Positions 12,901 through 23,145 of a stretch of 56,659 nucleotides of DNA are shown here, one piece after another. The position numbers were made by a program, and so were the translations under genes. The notes under the pieces were generated by a model. The model was not told the origin of the DNA and did no database searches. It was given only the letters and a program-made list of their open reading frames with translations. Within the stretch, counting starts at the first letter, position 1. Every line of letters starts with the position of its first letter. Source of the DNA: Auxenochlorella pyrenoidosa (lineage: Eukaryota; Chlorophyta; Trebouxiophyceae; Chlorellales; Chlorellaceae); the NCBI GenBank assembly GCA_001430745.1, contig KQ482018.1, positions 708,672 through 765,330 on the forward strand. The letters are read 5' to 3'.

Positions 12901-15622
12901 CCGGCGGGGCCCCCTCGGGGCGGCAGGCCGATCCGGGTCCACCTCAAGGATAGATGCCAGCTCTGCCTGAACAGCCTGGATGCGCCGCCGCTTGGCCTCG
13001 CCAGACTCCCCTGCTGCCGCCGCTGCCTGTGCAGGCGCCCTGCAGGGTGGGCCGGCCCCTGCTGCATTCGTCGGGGCAGCAGCGCTGCCCCGGCTGGCGA
13101 GCGGCCGCACGGGCTTGAAGGTGCCCTGGGGGCGGTCCATCAGGTGCACTGACTTCCTTGGCTGCTCAGCCTGCTCAGCCCGCTCAGCCTGCTGTGGTAC
13201 AGCAGACGCAGGAGCAGCAGGAGCAGCGGGAGTGCTGCTGGGCGCAGCTGCTGCTGGCACTGACGGACCCGCTGGTGGGCGCTGCACAGACCAGGCCGGC
13301 TGCTGCTGCACTCGCGGGGCGCTATTGCCAGCGAGCTGCGGCTGCGGCACAGGGCCATGGCCAAACCTGGGCAGCGGCACAGCCGGGCCCTGCAGCGGTC
13401 TGGCTCCTGCAGGGTGCTGCTGGTAGGGTGGACGGGGTGGGTAGGGCGGCCTAGACCCGCAGGCAGGCTGCCTCTGCGGAAGGTGGGGCGCAGCCTGCTG
13501 GTGCTGCGGCCGCGAGAGCTGCTGCTGTGGTGGGGGCGGCGGCTGCCATTGCGGCCGCTGATGCGCTGGCGGGCGCAAAGCAGGGAAGCCAGGCTGCCCT
13601 GGGACGGGCGCATGCTGCAGGCGGAAGGCTTGGGGTGGCTGTCCAGGCGGGGCACCCCACTGCTGCTGGTGGCCAGCTGGCGGCGCTGCCCAGCTGCCAT
13701 ATTGGTACGGCTGCTGCGGCTGCTGCGGAGCGGCGCCTGCACGGGAGGCACGGGGGCAGGCCAGGGACAGGCAGGATGCGTCAGGCAGAATCTGCAAAGG
13801 ACGGTGGAAAGCATGTCGCAGGTCTTCAACCAGGCACAGGCTGGCAGAGGCGGCGTGCCTGGCCAGTGGGCTTTGGGCCAGGGAGCCGGCTCGGGGGAAG
13901 GCTGGGTGGGGCCGATGTCGTAGTCAAACCCGCAGGGACCGCCTGCAGGCGCAGCCAGACCAGCAGAAGGGGCAGCCACAAAGTTCCACTCGGCGACACA
14001 GGAAATCATCGGACCCCTCTTTTGCCAGGGCAGGGCCATGGCAGGGGGTAAGGGGCTTGCGAAAGTGCTAGGCACATGACGCTGGCCGCCCTCCCCCCCC
14101 CCACCCACCCACCCACCCACCCACACCCACACCTACACACAAACCACACCTGGGGGCCGTCGCCTGCCGCAGCAGCAGCCCCAGATGCGGGCGCCTCGAC
14201 CACGACATCAAAGTCCTGGAGCCCTGCGCCCGCAGCAGGCCCCTGCCGTTGCTGGTGGCGATGTGGCAAGTGCTGCTGTGGGTCAGGCTGTGCCAGGGGC
14301 GCCAAGGGCTGCGGCTGCGGCGCAGCCATGCCCAGAGGCGTCAGTGCCTGAGGCATGGCTGCAGGCGGCTGCCCAGGTAGCGGCGCTGGCAGGGACACCA
14401 TGCTGCCGGGCTGCTGCGCAGCATGGGCAGCCAGCTCATCTGCCGGTGTTGCTGGCAGCGCGTCTGCAGGCGATGCCGTTGCCTCGACAAACAGATGCCG
14501 CACCTGGGCCTGGTCGACAGCTTTCTCTGACACAGCCGCTAACTGCTGCGCATGCTGCTGCGGGTAAGCTGCAGCCAGCTCAGCAAGCAGCTCTGCTGCA
14601 TCTGTGTCTGGCACAAATTGCTGCCGCTGCTGCGCCTGCTGCTGCTCCTGCTGCGAACCGTCGGGTGCCAGGGCGCCTGTCATGGGAAGCTTGGCTGCTG
14701 CTTCTAGCGCAAGCTGCGGCAGGAGCTCATCTGCCAATGTTTCCTGGACGCAAGGCAGGCTGCCGGCGTCGCGCTGCTGCGTGCCAAGCAGCGGGTCGAG
14801 GAGCGTGTCTGGCCCAAACTGAAGCTGCAGCGGGGCGGGCAGCACTGCATGCTGCGCATGCTCTGCTGGGTGCTGCCGCGCGTGCGAAGCGGGTGTCAGC
14901 AGCGGCGGCGTTGGTGCCGCTGCCGCTGCCGCCGCAAATGCTGCTGCGCCGTCTGCACCCAGCAGGTCCACGCCGGCTGGCTCCCCCTCCTCTGTCTCCT
15001 CCACCTGCTCTTGTGGGTCGCTGGGGGTTGCCGGCACCTGCGACAGCTGGCGCAGCAAGCCGCAGGCCGGCATATCCGGCTGTGTCTCGCTGCCCACCTG
15101 CCCTGCCGGCTGCCGGCTGCGCTGCGGCACCGCGGGCTGTGCCTGCGCCAGCAGCCTGGCTCCTCGCAGGCCAGGCGGCGATGCCTGCGCCTGCTGCTGT
15201 CCTGTCCCTGGCGCAGCAGGTGCTGCAGCTGGCGGACTGATCTCCACCAAAGCTTGTGCCATGCCCTGCTGTGACAGGGGCTCACCGCCAGTATTGGCGA
15301 CTGCAGCGGGCATGGAAGCCAGGGAAAGCACTCGTGAGGCCAACCTTCCTGCAGCAGGCGCTTGCTTGCTGGCAGGCATCTTTGCGCACACCAGCGTCCC
15401 TTCTGCAGCACCCAACTCACGTTCGATTACGGCATCCATCTGCGAGTCCTGCTGCAAGCATTCCGTGAAGAGCGCAGCCATCGGGACCAAGGTGGGAGTG
15501 GCAGCGGCAGCACCAAAGACGCCGCCGCCGCCAGTGTCGACAGTGTGGAGCAGTCTGGGCGCGCCCTCCAGCAACTCCCAGCCGCCATAGGCGGTGCGAT
15601 GCACCTCCACCACGCGCAACAT
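3925..15622 (-). CDS. BRCA2: BRCA2 homologue, RAD51 loader
   Basis: A frame-coherent 18-exon model gives about 2,732 codons including the gap. Exons (5' to 3'): 15622-14150, 13988-13859, 13736-11833, 11668-9954, 9804-9031, 8820-8652, 8478-8391, 8191-8117, 7973-7826, 7595-7504, 7201-7091, 6971-6857, 6688-6574, 6354-6272, 6153-6064, 5903-5804, 5221-4497, 4216-3925. The N-terminus (GGWELLEGAPRLLHTV) resembles that of land-plant BRCA2. Exon 4 carries three BRC-like repeats. Exon 5 has GRRPFVTP and the helical-domain signature WVQNHFRWVVWRLA, followed by YEREFNRGHRPLLKAIL in exon 6. OB1 shows LELTDGWYWIRA, OB2/3 shows MWGCAEELAAEL, and near the C-terminus is LDWLELSD. In other eukaryotes BRCA2 places RAD51 on ssDNA in recombination repair and meiosis. 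Oddities are Gln/Pro-rich exons 1-4, a Gln/Ala-rich insert within the last OB fold, an assembly gap inside exon 3, and six GC-donor introns. Exon 2/3 borders and an intron inside exon 1 remain uncertain. Confidence 0.88.
4379..4500. repeat. Inverted repeat and duplicated splice donor in BRCA2 intron 17
   Basis: Arms 4379-4400 and 4439-4460 are reverse complements over 22 bases with one mismatch, leaving a 38-base loop. A direct repeat of the donor region (minus strand TCAGGCGAGCC then GCTGCGGCC) occurs at about 4412-4436 and again at the used exon 17 end at 4497. All of it lies in intron 17 or its border. Confidence 0.85.
10230..10310 (-). other. BRC-like repeat 3 of BRCA2
   Basis: It reads MFSTGTGRRMTIREGNLRKA followed by EAMFGG near residue 1625, the best of the three copies. 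It has Phe at the anchor, then the Gly in place of Ala, the GRRMTI strand and the LRKAEAMFG helix end. Confidence 0.75.
10395..10485 (-). other. Degenerate BRC-like repeat 2 of BRCA2
   Basis: It reads VAMPGNGDSLTVRKAGVQAA followed by QASLGG. The spacing and NGDxxTVR core match its neighbours, but the anchoring Phe and the small residue are replaced by Met-Pro, so RAD51 binding is doubtful. Confidence 0.6.
10570..10657 (-). other. BRC-like repeat 1 of BRCA2
   Basis: The segment reads MPFTTGNGDRVTVREDSL followed by QAAQAQYGG, near residue 1509 of the model. It follows the RAD51-binding BRC pattern (F-x-x-A-S-G-K, hydrophobic strand, basic helix, F/L-G). The alanine of FxxA is Gly here. Confidence 0.7.
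12196..12850. other. Assembly gap inside BRCA2 exon 3
   Basis: A run of 655 N. The flanks code for Gln/Pro/His-rich sequence on the minus strand, so the missing bases are probably repetitive coding sequence. The phase of the exon is kept only if the true gap length is a multiple of three plus one, as written here. Confidence 0.95.
14094..14149 (-). repeat. G/T-rich tract at the start of BRCA2 intron 1
   Basis: Immediately after the donor at 14149 the sense (minus) strand runs GTGTGGTTTGTGTG and then repeated GTGG ending in a G run. It could form G-quadruplexes in the pre-mRNA. Confidence 0.8.
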
Positions 15623-15933
15623 AGCAAGAGGGCGCAAGTGATCCTGCGAGGCTCAGAGCATCGTCACGCCCGCAGGGGCCGCATGAGCGAGCATTCCGCC
15701 GCTGGGAACCGTGCGAAACTGCAAAAGCGCGTATTGGGCCCTCCTCGGTTCCAGGGAGAGCCCAGCATGGACTCCTGCTCAAATTCAAGGCACCAGATCG
15801 AATCCTCGCCATTCTAGCCCGGTCTTCCGCCCATCTCTCGCAATTCTAAAGCACCCGGCAGCACTGGGCTAGACCGCCCTTGCCTGCACCTTGCTGCACA
15901 CCGCCGAGCCGAGTTGCGCACGTCCGGCCCGCA
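15623..15933. promoter_or_regulatory. Divergent promoter region, BRCA2 and acidic-protein gene
   Basis: 311 bp separate the two opposed start codons. No TATA box was recognised. Promoter function is inferred from gene orientation only. Confidence 0.45.
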
Positions 15934-18900
15934 ATGCAGACCGAACGCGTGACCCGCAGCCGTGCCCGCACCCTGGCGGCCGCCGGAGAGACGCGTGAGT
16001 GGGGATGGGGGCGATGGCGGCAGCAAGTCGCAACAGCTGGTGCCAGACGTCGCCAGCCTGAACTGCTTTCCCTTCTCCTCGATCCCACACGTTGTCGGAG
16101 CCAAATGATCGCCGCATTGCCCCGCCGCCTGCAGCCCTGGTTGGGGCGCTGCCCGCAAAGACGCCCGCCACACGCGCCGCCACCAGGCGACGCGCAGCGG
16201 CGGCGGCCACAGCCCCGCCGGCGGCTGCACCCACCCAGGTGCCTGCAGAGCAGGTGCAGCCCGTGGTGCTCTTTGATGTGACCAATGATCCGGTGAGCAG
16301 AAAAGCAGGGCCGGTGGGGAATTGCTCTGCTGGCCCAGCCGGCAGCGCTCATCTGTGTTCTATGGTTGCCAGCACGGATTTCCTCCTCGCTCTTCATTTC
16401 ACATGACACTAGGACACTGCATGGTCTGCCATGCTCTGCTCTCTCCGCAGGACTCTGTGGCGGCGGCTGCTGTCGAGCCAGCTGCTGCTGAGGAGGAGGA
16501 GCAGCAGGCTGCGGCCATCGCGGAGCCTGCAGCTGAGCCTGCAGCCACGCCTGATGTCGCTGCTCTCGAGGAGCCAACGGCCGAGCCTGAGGCGGCTGCT
16601 GCACCCGAGGCCGCACTCGCCCAGCAGGCTGCTGGTATGGAGCCGGCCCAGCCTGCCGCTTCTCCCATGCCCACCGCCTCCTCCGTGCTGGCTGAGAAGC
16701 CCGTCGCTGCTGATGAGCCGGCTGCCACGCCCGCCCCCGCTGCTGAGTCGTCGGCAGATGGCAGCCGCCCCGCCAGCCCAGCGCCCGCCGCTGAGGAGCC
16801 CCCCGCTACGCCCGCCAGCCTGCCACCTGCCTCTCCCGCGCTGCTGCACCCTGGCGCCACCCCCACCGGCCTCGGACTGTCCAACCTGCCGCCGCTGAGC
16901 CCCATGGCGGCCGCTGTGCTCCCCGCCGCCACGCCCGCTGCGACGCCCATCTCTGGCGTGGCTGCCAACGACGGCTGCGTGTCGCACGCGCTGCAGGCGG
17001 CTGTGCAGGTGAGCAGGCTGGGAATGTGCTGGGGCGTCGACAGGACAGGCGCATGCCCACATTCGCATCATCCAGCCTGTCTGAGTGAGCTCCTGCAAGC
17101 AACCTGTCAAACGTGTGATTGCTGGCCACGCACCCTGAGCGCAGGCGCTGGGCGGCGCCGTCGCCTCTCCCGCCGCGGCGCCCTCTCCGGCCGTTCCCGC
17201 CGCCGCCACTGCCAGCCCCGAACCTGGGCTGTCCTTCCGCGGCTTTGGCTCGCCGCTCAAGCAAGATGCCGAGACTCCAGATGGCATGGCCGTGTCAATT
17301 GGGGGCGCTATTGGTGCCGTGCCGGTGCTGCGCTGCAACTCCACCGCCGGCTCTGGCGGCGTTGGTGCTGGCGAGGGTGCAGATGCCACCTCTGCCAGCC
17401 CGGCAGGTGGGTGCTAGGCAGCAGGAAGGGCGCAGGCTTGATGAGTGATTGCGCAAGGCGAGAGGACGCAGCCTTGGTGGCGAAGGGCTGGCGGGGCGGC
17501 ATGCGTGACCTCAGAGGGCGCACCCCGTGGCAGGTGGTGCGCAAAGTCAAGGCTTGGCTTGGCGCTCGTGCTGCCCAAGTGCAAGGCTGCATGGGCCTTC
17601 TCACGCCAATCTCTGAGCTCTGGGCATACATATGTCCCTCTCTCTGCAGTGCTGGAGTTCCAGCAGGAGTTCGCCATGGCCTCCCCCGTCACTGCAGGTG
17701 TGTGTGTCCATCTAACAAAACTTGGGAGATGGCACCGCCTGCCGCCTGCAGGCTGCACCTGAATATATCTTCGGGATCCTTGTCTTCCCGCCCTCTTCCA
17801 AGCCAAACTGCCGCTGCTCGTCGCCCCTTCTCCCGTGTACTGCAGCAGAGGACGAGGTTATCCAGGAGGCAGGGCCTAGCCCCGCAGTGCAGCCGGCGAC
17901 TGCCACCCCTGCTGCTGCCCCCCGCTCGGCAGTGCAGGTGAGATGCAGATGCACATGCCGCATGCTGTGCGCCCACTCAGCAGCGTTCACCGTGCCTCCA
18001 GTTGGCTGCTGCGATGTAGGGCACAGCTAGCAACATATCCAGCTGGCCCCTGCTGTGCGCGGTGCAGGTGCGCTCCGTGGCTCAGGCGCACCCGCTCACC
18101 CCCTCCCGCCAGTTTGTGCTGGAGGAGGAGCAGGAGGTGAGCCGGCAGCTCTATTGTTTTCCTTTCTGTGCAGTGCAAGGGCTCTGCTGGGTCGCGGCCC
18201 GCCAGGGCTGCGGTGTTGGGCGCGTGGTGCACGCCTCCAGCTTGGCATGCAGACTCTGGCCAAACCGCGTACCCTGCTGCCCTCCCCCCACCCACCCACA
18301 CCCCACACCCCCACTCCCACCCCAAGCGCAGGACTACATCATGCAGGTGCAGCAGGAGGACGGGGCCCAGCAGCAGCCCGAGGCGGTTGGGGCTGCAGCC
18401 GAGGATGAGGAGGACGAGGACATGGCCGCCGAGCCCTCGGCCGCGCCGGCGCAGCCGGCTGAGCAGGCCAAGCCGCGCCTGCAGTCCAAGGTGGCGGTGC
18501 CCAGCCCCTTCGACCCCAGGCAAGCGCTGGCCAGGCTTGCAAAAGCGGCAGTGGGTGGCCGGGCGGCGGGCGCATGTGCTGTGTCTCCGCATCTACTTTG
18601 ACCAGCGGCAGCCAAGTGCGTGTGCTCTGCATGGGTGCAGTTCGCACAGGACCCCTCAGCAGCAGGCCATCAGGGGTGCCCTACCTCCACCAAACACGTG
18701 CCTTCCCCTTCCCCTCCGCTGCCTTCGCTTAGGTCTCTGCGCCAGCTGCGCCGCGAGGTGGCTGACCGACTGGCCTCCAAGCAGGCGGCGGCGCCTGCCG
18801 GCCTGGACAGCGAGGAGGAGGGGGAGGAGCACGAGTACATTGGCACCGCTGCGGTGAGGGCCACCTGAGGAGGCAGAGCTGCTGCTGGTGGCTTGCTTGA

Positions 18901-19616
18901 GGCTTTGAACCATGCTGTTTTTTGGCGTCGCTGATGATCTTTCTGGCGGTCCAGCTGCCGCCGGCGCTGAGGTGCGTGCGGGTGTGTGCCGGCCGCTGCC
19001 GCCCCACATGTGCAGGCGGGCAGTGAGGAGCTGACGGGCGCGCTGGACGCGCTGAGCCTGGAGCCCGGCGTGCACCACGGCCTGCGCGGCCTGCCCACCC
19101 GTGAGCGCCGACTGGCCGTGTGGTCTGTGCATGCAACGCCCTGCTGCCGTGGCCGCCATCCAGTCGTGCGTGCGTCTGGAGAAGCTTTGTTGCTGCGCCC
19201 ACATTGCCTGACCATGCTGCGCACTTTGCCTCCCGCTCGCCTGCTGCAGCTGCCGGCAAGCACATCAGGTGGGATGCTGCACTTGCATATTGTGTCTTGT
19301 CTTGTGCCGTGAAGCTGTCTGCCTCTGCCCAGCTGCCGGCCTTGGAGGCCAGCTGTTCACATGCGAACTGGCAAACCAGCGCAGGTGCCAACGTACCTGC
19401 GCTATGTCGCCCCCCCCCCAAACCCCCCCAAACCCCCCCAACCCCCCACCCCACCCCACACACACATACCACCACCACCACCATCTCCACCCTCGTTTGC
19501 ACTATAAGTGCAGGTTTGATGAGGATGGCGAGTTGGCAGCAGAGTCCCCCCGCCAGCGCGTCTTCCTGCGTGGCCTGCCCGCGCCCGCAGGCTCCCACGT
19601 GCGCTTTGACGACTGA
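15934..19616 (+). CDS. Disordered acidic protein with PP1-docking-like C-terminus
   Basis: I do not recognise the family. The first ATG gives MQTERVTRSRARTLAAAGE, a basic start, but the junction of exon 1 to exon 2 (16101) could not be joined cleanly. Following exons, all in frame, are 16101-16292, 16451-17008, 17145-17406, 17650-17697, 17846-17937, 18068-18136, 18332-18519, 18733-18853, 19016-19100, 19250-19268 and 19514-19616. Exon 3 is Ala/Pro/Glu-rich and low in complexity. Later exons contain FGSPLKQD, an acidic patch (DEEDEDMAAE) and LRQLRREVADRL. The end has two related pieces, GLPTPAGKHIRFDED and GLPAPAGSHVRFDD. The first fits the RVxF protein-phosphatase-1 docking pattern and is split by a 19-nt microexon. 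The intron after 18519 uses a GC donor. A nuclear or cell-cycle role is possible but unproven. Confidence 0.6.
18287..18331 (+). repeat. C/A-rich tract before the 18332 acceptor
   Basis: CCCACCC-type simple sequence fills the 3' end of the intron, just before AG at 18330-18331. Confidence 0.75.
19410..19495 (+). repeat. C/A-rich simple repeats before the last acceptor
   Basis: C runs separated by AAA, then CA and CCA repeats, fill the 3' half of the intron that ends at 19513. Confidence 0.8.
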
Positions 19617-20240
19617 AGCGTCTTTGGGGGCGCAGGTCCAGGCGCTACGGCCTGGCTGGCAGCACGCCCTGCCCACGCGCAGCCGCGAGGCGTGCGCAGT
19701 GCCAGCCTTGGCAGCCAGGCCCCCAAGGCGGTGTCCATTCTGCTTTTCTTTGCTCAGGTTTCAGAACTGCTGTAAAGTGGCAGCACAACACAAAGCCCAG
19801 GGCGCACGCATGCAATACAGCATTCATCGAGGGCACAGGTCGGGCGGCTGCATGGCAGTGACCTGCTCACTGTTCTGCAGGGGACATAAGCGGCTGGGTC
19901 CCTGCTGTGCTTTACAGCTTAATGCCCTTCTAAGGTCCAGCACAAGGCCAACGCAGTATCAAGCAGCCCTGACAGCCATCTGACACAGGGTTATGGCTTT
20001 CAAATGTGAATGGTGGAGACTGGCAGATTGGCAGTGCGAGACGGGCAGCTGCCTGTGCCATGCCGAAGTCGCACAGCATCTTGCTCCAGAGCGGGCTGTC
20101 CGGTGTCTGCTGCCAGCATAAGCCAGCCACTCCCTGCTTCACAGCGGGGTGCCCTGGCAACCAGCGCAGGGAGGGATAGGCCGCCCAGGCGGCATGGTTC
20201 ATGCCTGCGTCTCGAGCCGCTCAGCTTCATGAAATCCATC
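19617..20240. other. Convergent intergenic region, no gene seen
   Basis: 624 bp lie between two facing stop codons. Nothing gene-like was seen beyond short frames. It probably holds the two 3' untranslated regions. Confidence 0.55.
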
Positions 20241-22876
20241 TCATCCATCGGCTGTGCACACGCGCACATCCCACACCCGTGCAGTGCCGTCCTCCCCCGC
20301 TGACAGCAGCCTGCCGGGGGCGAGCCAGCGCAGCGCGCGCAGCGCGCCGCGGTGCCCCGCCAGCGCCAGCTGCTGCCCGCCGCCCTCTGTGCCAACCACC
20401 AGGATGCGCCGGTCCGGCCCCGCAGCTGCCAGGAGCTGCCCATCAGGGGAGAGCGCACAGAAATCGCCCCCGTGGGTCGCCGCCTGCATGGCCGAGGCTC
20501 CCCAGCCAGGCGTGGGGCCCTGCCAGTTGGAAGGAGCATCCGAGAGCGCGAGCTCCAGCAGCGGTGCCGTCGCCGCCTTGCTAGGCACCCCCAGCCGCGC
20601 CAGCGCCGTGCCCACTATGGCCGCCAGGTCCAACAGCTTCACGCTGCCATCGCTACAGGCCGCTGCCAGCAAGGCGGCGGGCAGGTCGGCAGGTGAAGTG
20701 CCCCCTGTGGGTCCCGCCCCTGCTGCTCCTGCTGCCACTGCCAGCGCTTGCATGCTGTCGCCGCAGCCGCCACAGACTTGGCTGCCGCCGCCGCCAACAG
20801 CAAGCCCTGGCAAGCAGCTGTCGGCGCAGGTAACCTTGCCGCGAAAGGTGTCCAGCGTGCCGGCAGGGCCAACGAGCTTCCCATCCAGCCAGCCATGCCG
20901 CCTCTGCATGGAAACGACACAGGATGGACAGACACTCCATCAGCCACGCTGCCAGCCACACTCCAGAGCTGCGTTGCAACGAGGAGCAAGCCCATGCATC
21001 CGCCAGGCATGCCTGCCGGGACGCAAACCTCTCTTTTACAACTGCGTGCATGCAGCCAGGCGCACCTGCACCACGTCCCACAGCATGATCCTCCCCTCCT
21101 GCCGCTGCTGCTGCACGTGGCAGGTCAGCAACATGGCGGGGGGCGGCGGCTGCTCTGCGGCGCCTGCGGGCTGGGCGGCCGGGCCCCCCCGCCCCACCGC
21201 CAGCGGTGCGGGCGGCGGCGGCAGCAGCACAAAGCGGCAGAGGTTGACGGGGCCCGACTCTGCTGCGATGTCTGCCTCGCAGTTGCCAGTCTCCACCAGC
21301 CACACCTTGCAAGTGGCGTCGCCTGCGGGAGGAAAGGCCAGCAAAATGCATAGTGTGGGCCAGCCCATGCCACCAGCCACAGCAAATCCAGACACCATCA
21401 AGAGCCCCACCATCATCAGGAGCCCCACCATCAGGACCACCAGACACCATCAGGACATCATTTTTCATCGAAATGTGCACACTGAGCGCAGACGTGCAGT
21501 AAGGCAAGCATGAAACCAGCAACTCCTTATTCTCTTTGCCCACCTGATGCAGAGGCCAGCAGCCGCCCGCAGGGCGAGAAGCAAACAGCAGAGACCAGGC
21601 CGCCATGCCCCCCAAGCTTGCGACCAAATGCACAATCGCTGCTGCTGTCACTGCTGCCTGCAGCGCCATTTCCCCCGCGCTGCTGGCTGCAGGCGGCTGT
21701 AGGCCACAGCCACACCTGCCCCTCGCTTGTGCCCGTGGCCAGCAGGGCGCCATCTGGGCTAAACTCAAGGCAGCTGACGCGGCCCCCGCGACCATCCAGC
21801 ACCACCAGCGTATCAAGCAGCTGCCCCAGGCCAGCGCAGCCATCACTGCTGCCGACCGTGCCTCCTGCACTGCCGTGGCTCGCCGGCTCCTCACGCAGCC
21901 GCCATAGCCGTGCAGTGCCGTCAAGAGAACCGCTTGCTAGCAGGGAGCCGCAGGGGCTCCAGGCCACGGCGGTGACCATGTCACTGTGGCCCGGCAGCAG
22001 CTGCAGCTGGCGGCCGGTGGCGGCGCACCAGATGCGGACGGTGGCGTCGGCGCCGGCGGTGGCCACCAGCTGAGTGGGAAAGCGGCCCAGGGTGACCGCC
22101 TGCAGGGCAGCAGAGGTTGCAGCACTGAATTTACAAAGCACCCAGTCGGTGGTGACTGTGTAGTGTGTGGTGCACGTTTTGCATGAAAAAGTCAGTGTGC
22201 CCGTTGGGAGCTCCCGACATGGTCCCCTCTAGGCATGGCAGGTTGGGCACAGCCACAGCAGTCACCTTTGGGTGGGCTGCCGCATCGTAGATGGCGCCCC
22301 GGTGGCCCTGCAGCACCGCCAGGCAGCGCTCCCGGGAGGCCAGGCGCTCTGCCGCCGCCAGCGCGGCGCCGGCGGCGGCCTCAAGTTCAGGGTCGAGCTC
22401 TGCTGCTCGGCGGTAGGCCGCCGCGGCCTGGGTCGCCCTGCCGCAGGCCTCCAGCGCCTGCAAGGGGGAGAAGGAGATTGCAACGGAATCCAAAGTCAGA
22501 AAGGGTTGACAGGGCACAGAGACGCAAGCAGGAGGAGGCAGTGCACCATGCATGCACACATGCGTGGCCTGTGTCCAGTCCAGCCCACCTGGCCGAGCCT
22601 GAGGTGGGCCTTGCCCCAGCGGGGGCGCAGCTTGCAGGCCTGCTGGGCATCAGCCAGCGCCCGGTGTGCTTGACCACCTAGCTTCAGGAGGGCAAGGCAG
22701 CGGTTGGCCAGCAGCGCGCCTCGCTGGTAGGGGTCGCTGGCGGCAGCGGGAGCAGAGGCTGCTGCCGACACCGACAGCGCCTGGCCGTAGGCATCGACCG
22801 CCTCCTGGAATGCTCCTCGCTTGAAAGCCTCGTCGCCGACCTGCTTGAGATCCGTTTGCGCGCTGTCCGTGGGCAT
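20241..22876 (-). CDS. TPR plus WD40 repeat protein
   Basis: Five exons (22876-22589, 22457-22266, 22099-21544, 21322-21066, 20903-20241) join in frame to 651 residues. The ATG at 22876 is the first before a clear TPR region: DLKQVGDEAFKRGAFQEAV, then LANRCLALLKLG and AAAYRRAAELDPE. From about residue 145 come WD40 repeats, for example LQGHRGAIYDAAAHP, TAGADATVRIW, LLPGHSDMVTAVAWSPCGSL, SGSLDGTARLW, SPDGALLATGTSEGQVWLW and finally SAGEDGTARVWDV. This TPR-then-propeller layout marks a scaffold protein; its partners are unknown. All four introns have GT donors, in contrast to BRCA2 and MSH7. The third intron (21543-21323) contains short CCACCATCAGGA tandem units. Paralogue identity cannot be fixed by eye. 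Confidence 0.85.
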
Positions 22877-23145
22877 CCCTCGGAACGAGGTCAATATGCA
22901 GCCGCGCTGGGCTTCCCGGCACCAGTGAATGTATATTTTACCGTGATCTCGGGCAGTCAAAGTGAGCCGATGGCGCGACGGGTGCAGACATCCCTTCGGC
23001 TTCTGCGCCAAGTGCCACATCAGCGCTCAGGCGCCGGCGCCGCTGCAACATGACCTTGGCTTCAAGGCTCAAGATTGTGGCCAGGCGTCTTTCTCACCAA
23101 GAAAACTGGGTTCAAAACATGCGAGATGGCAATGGCGCATGCAGC

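Noticed and set aside
9920..13797. Gln/Pro-rich stretches between 13797 and 9920 as separate genes
   Set aside because: Acceptors and donors connect them in phase with the N-terminal exon and with the BRC and helical-domain exons, and the summed model is a multiple of three. One BRCA2 gene is the simpler reading.
15770..15817. Possible tRNA 3' half (GATCGAATC, B-box-like)
   Set aside because: No matching D-arm, anticodon stem or acceptor pairing was found around it; it is a chance match.
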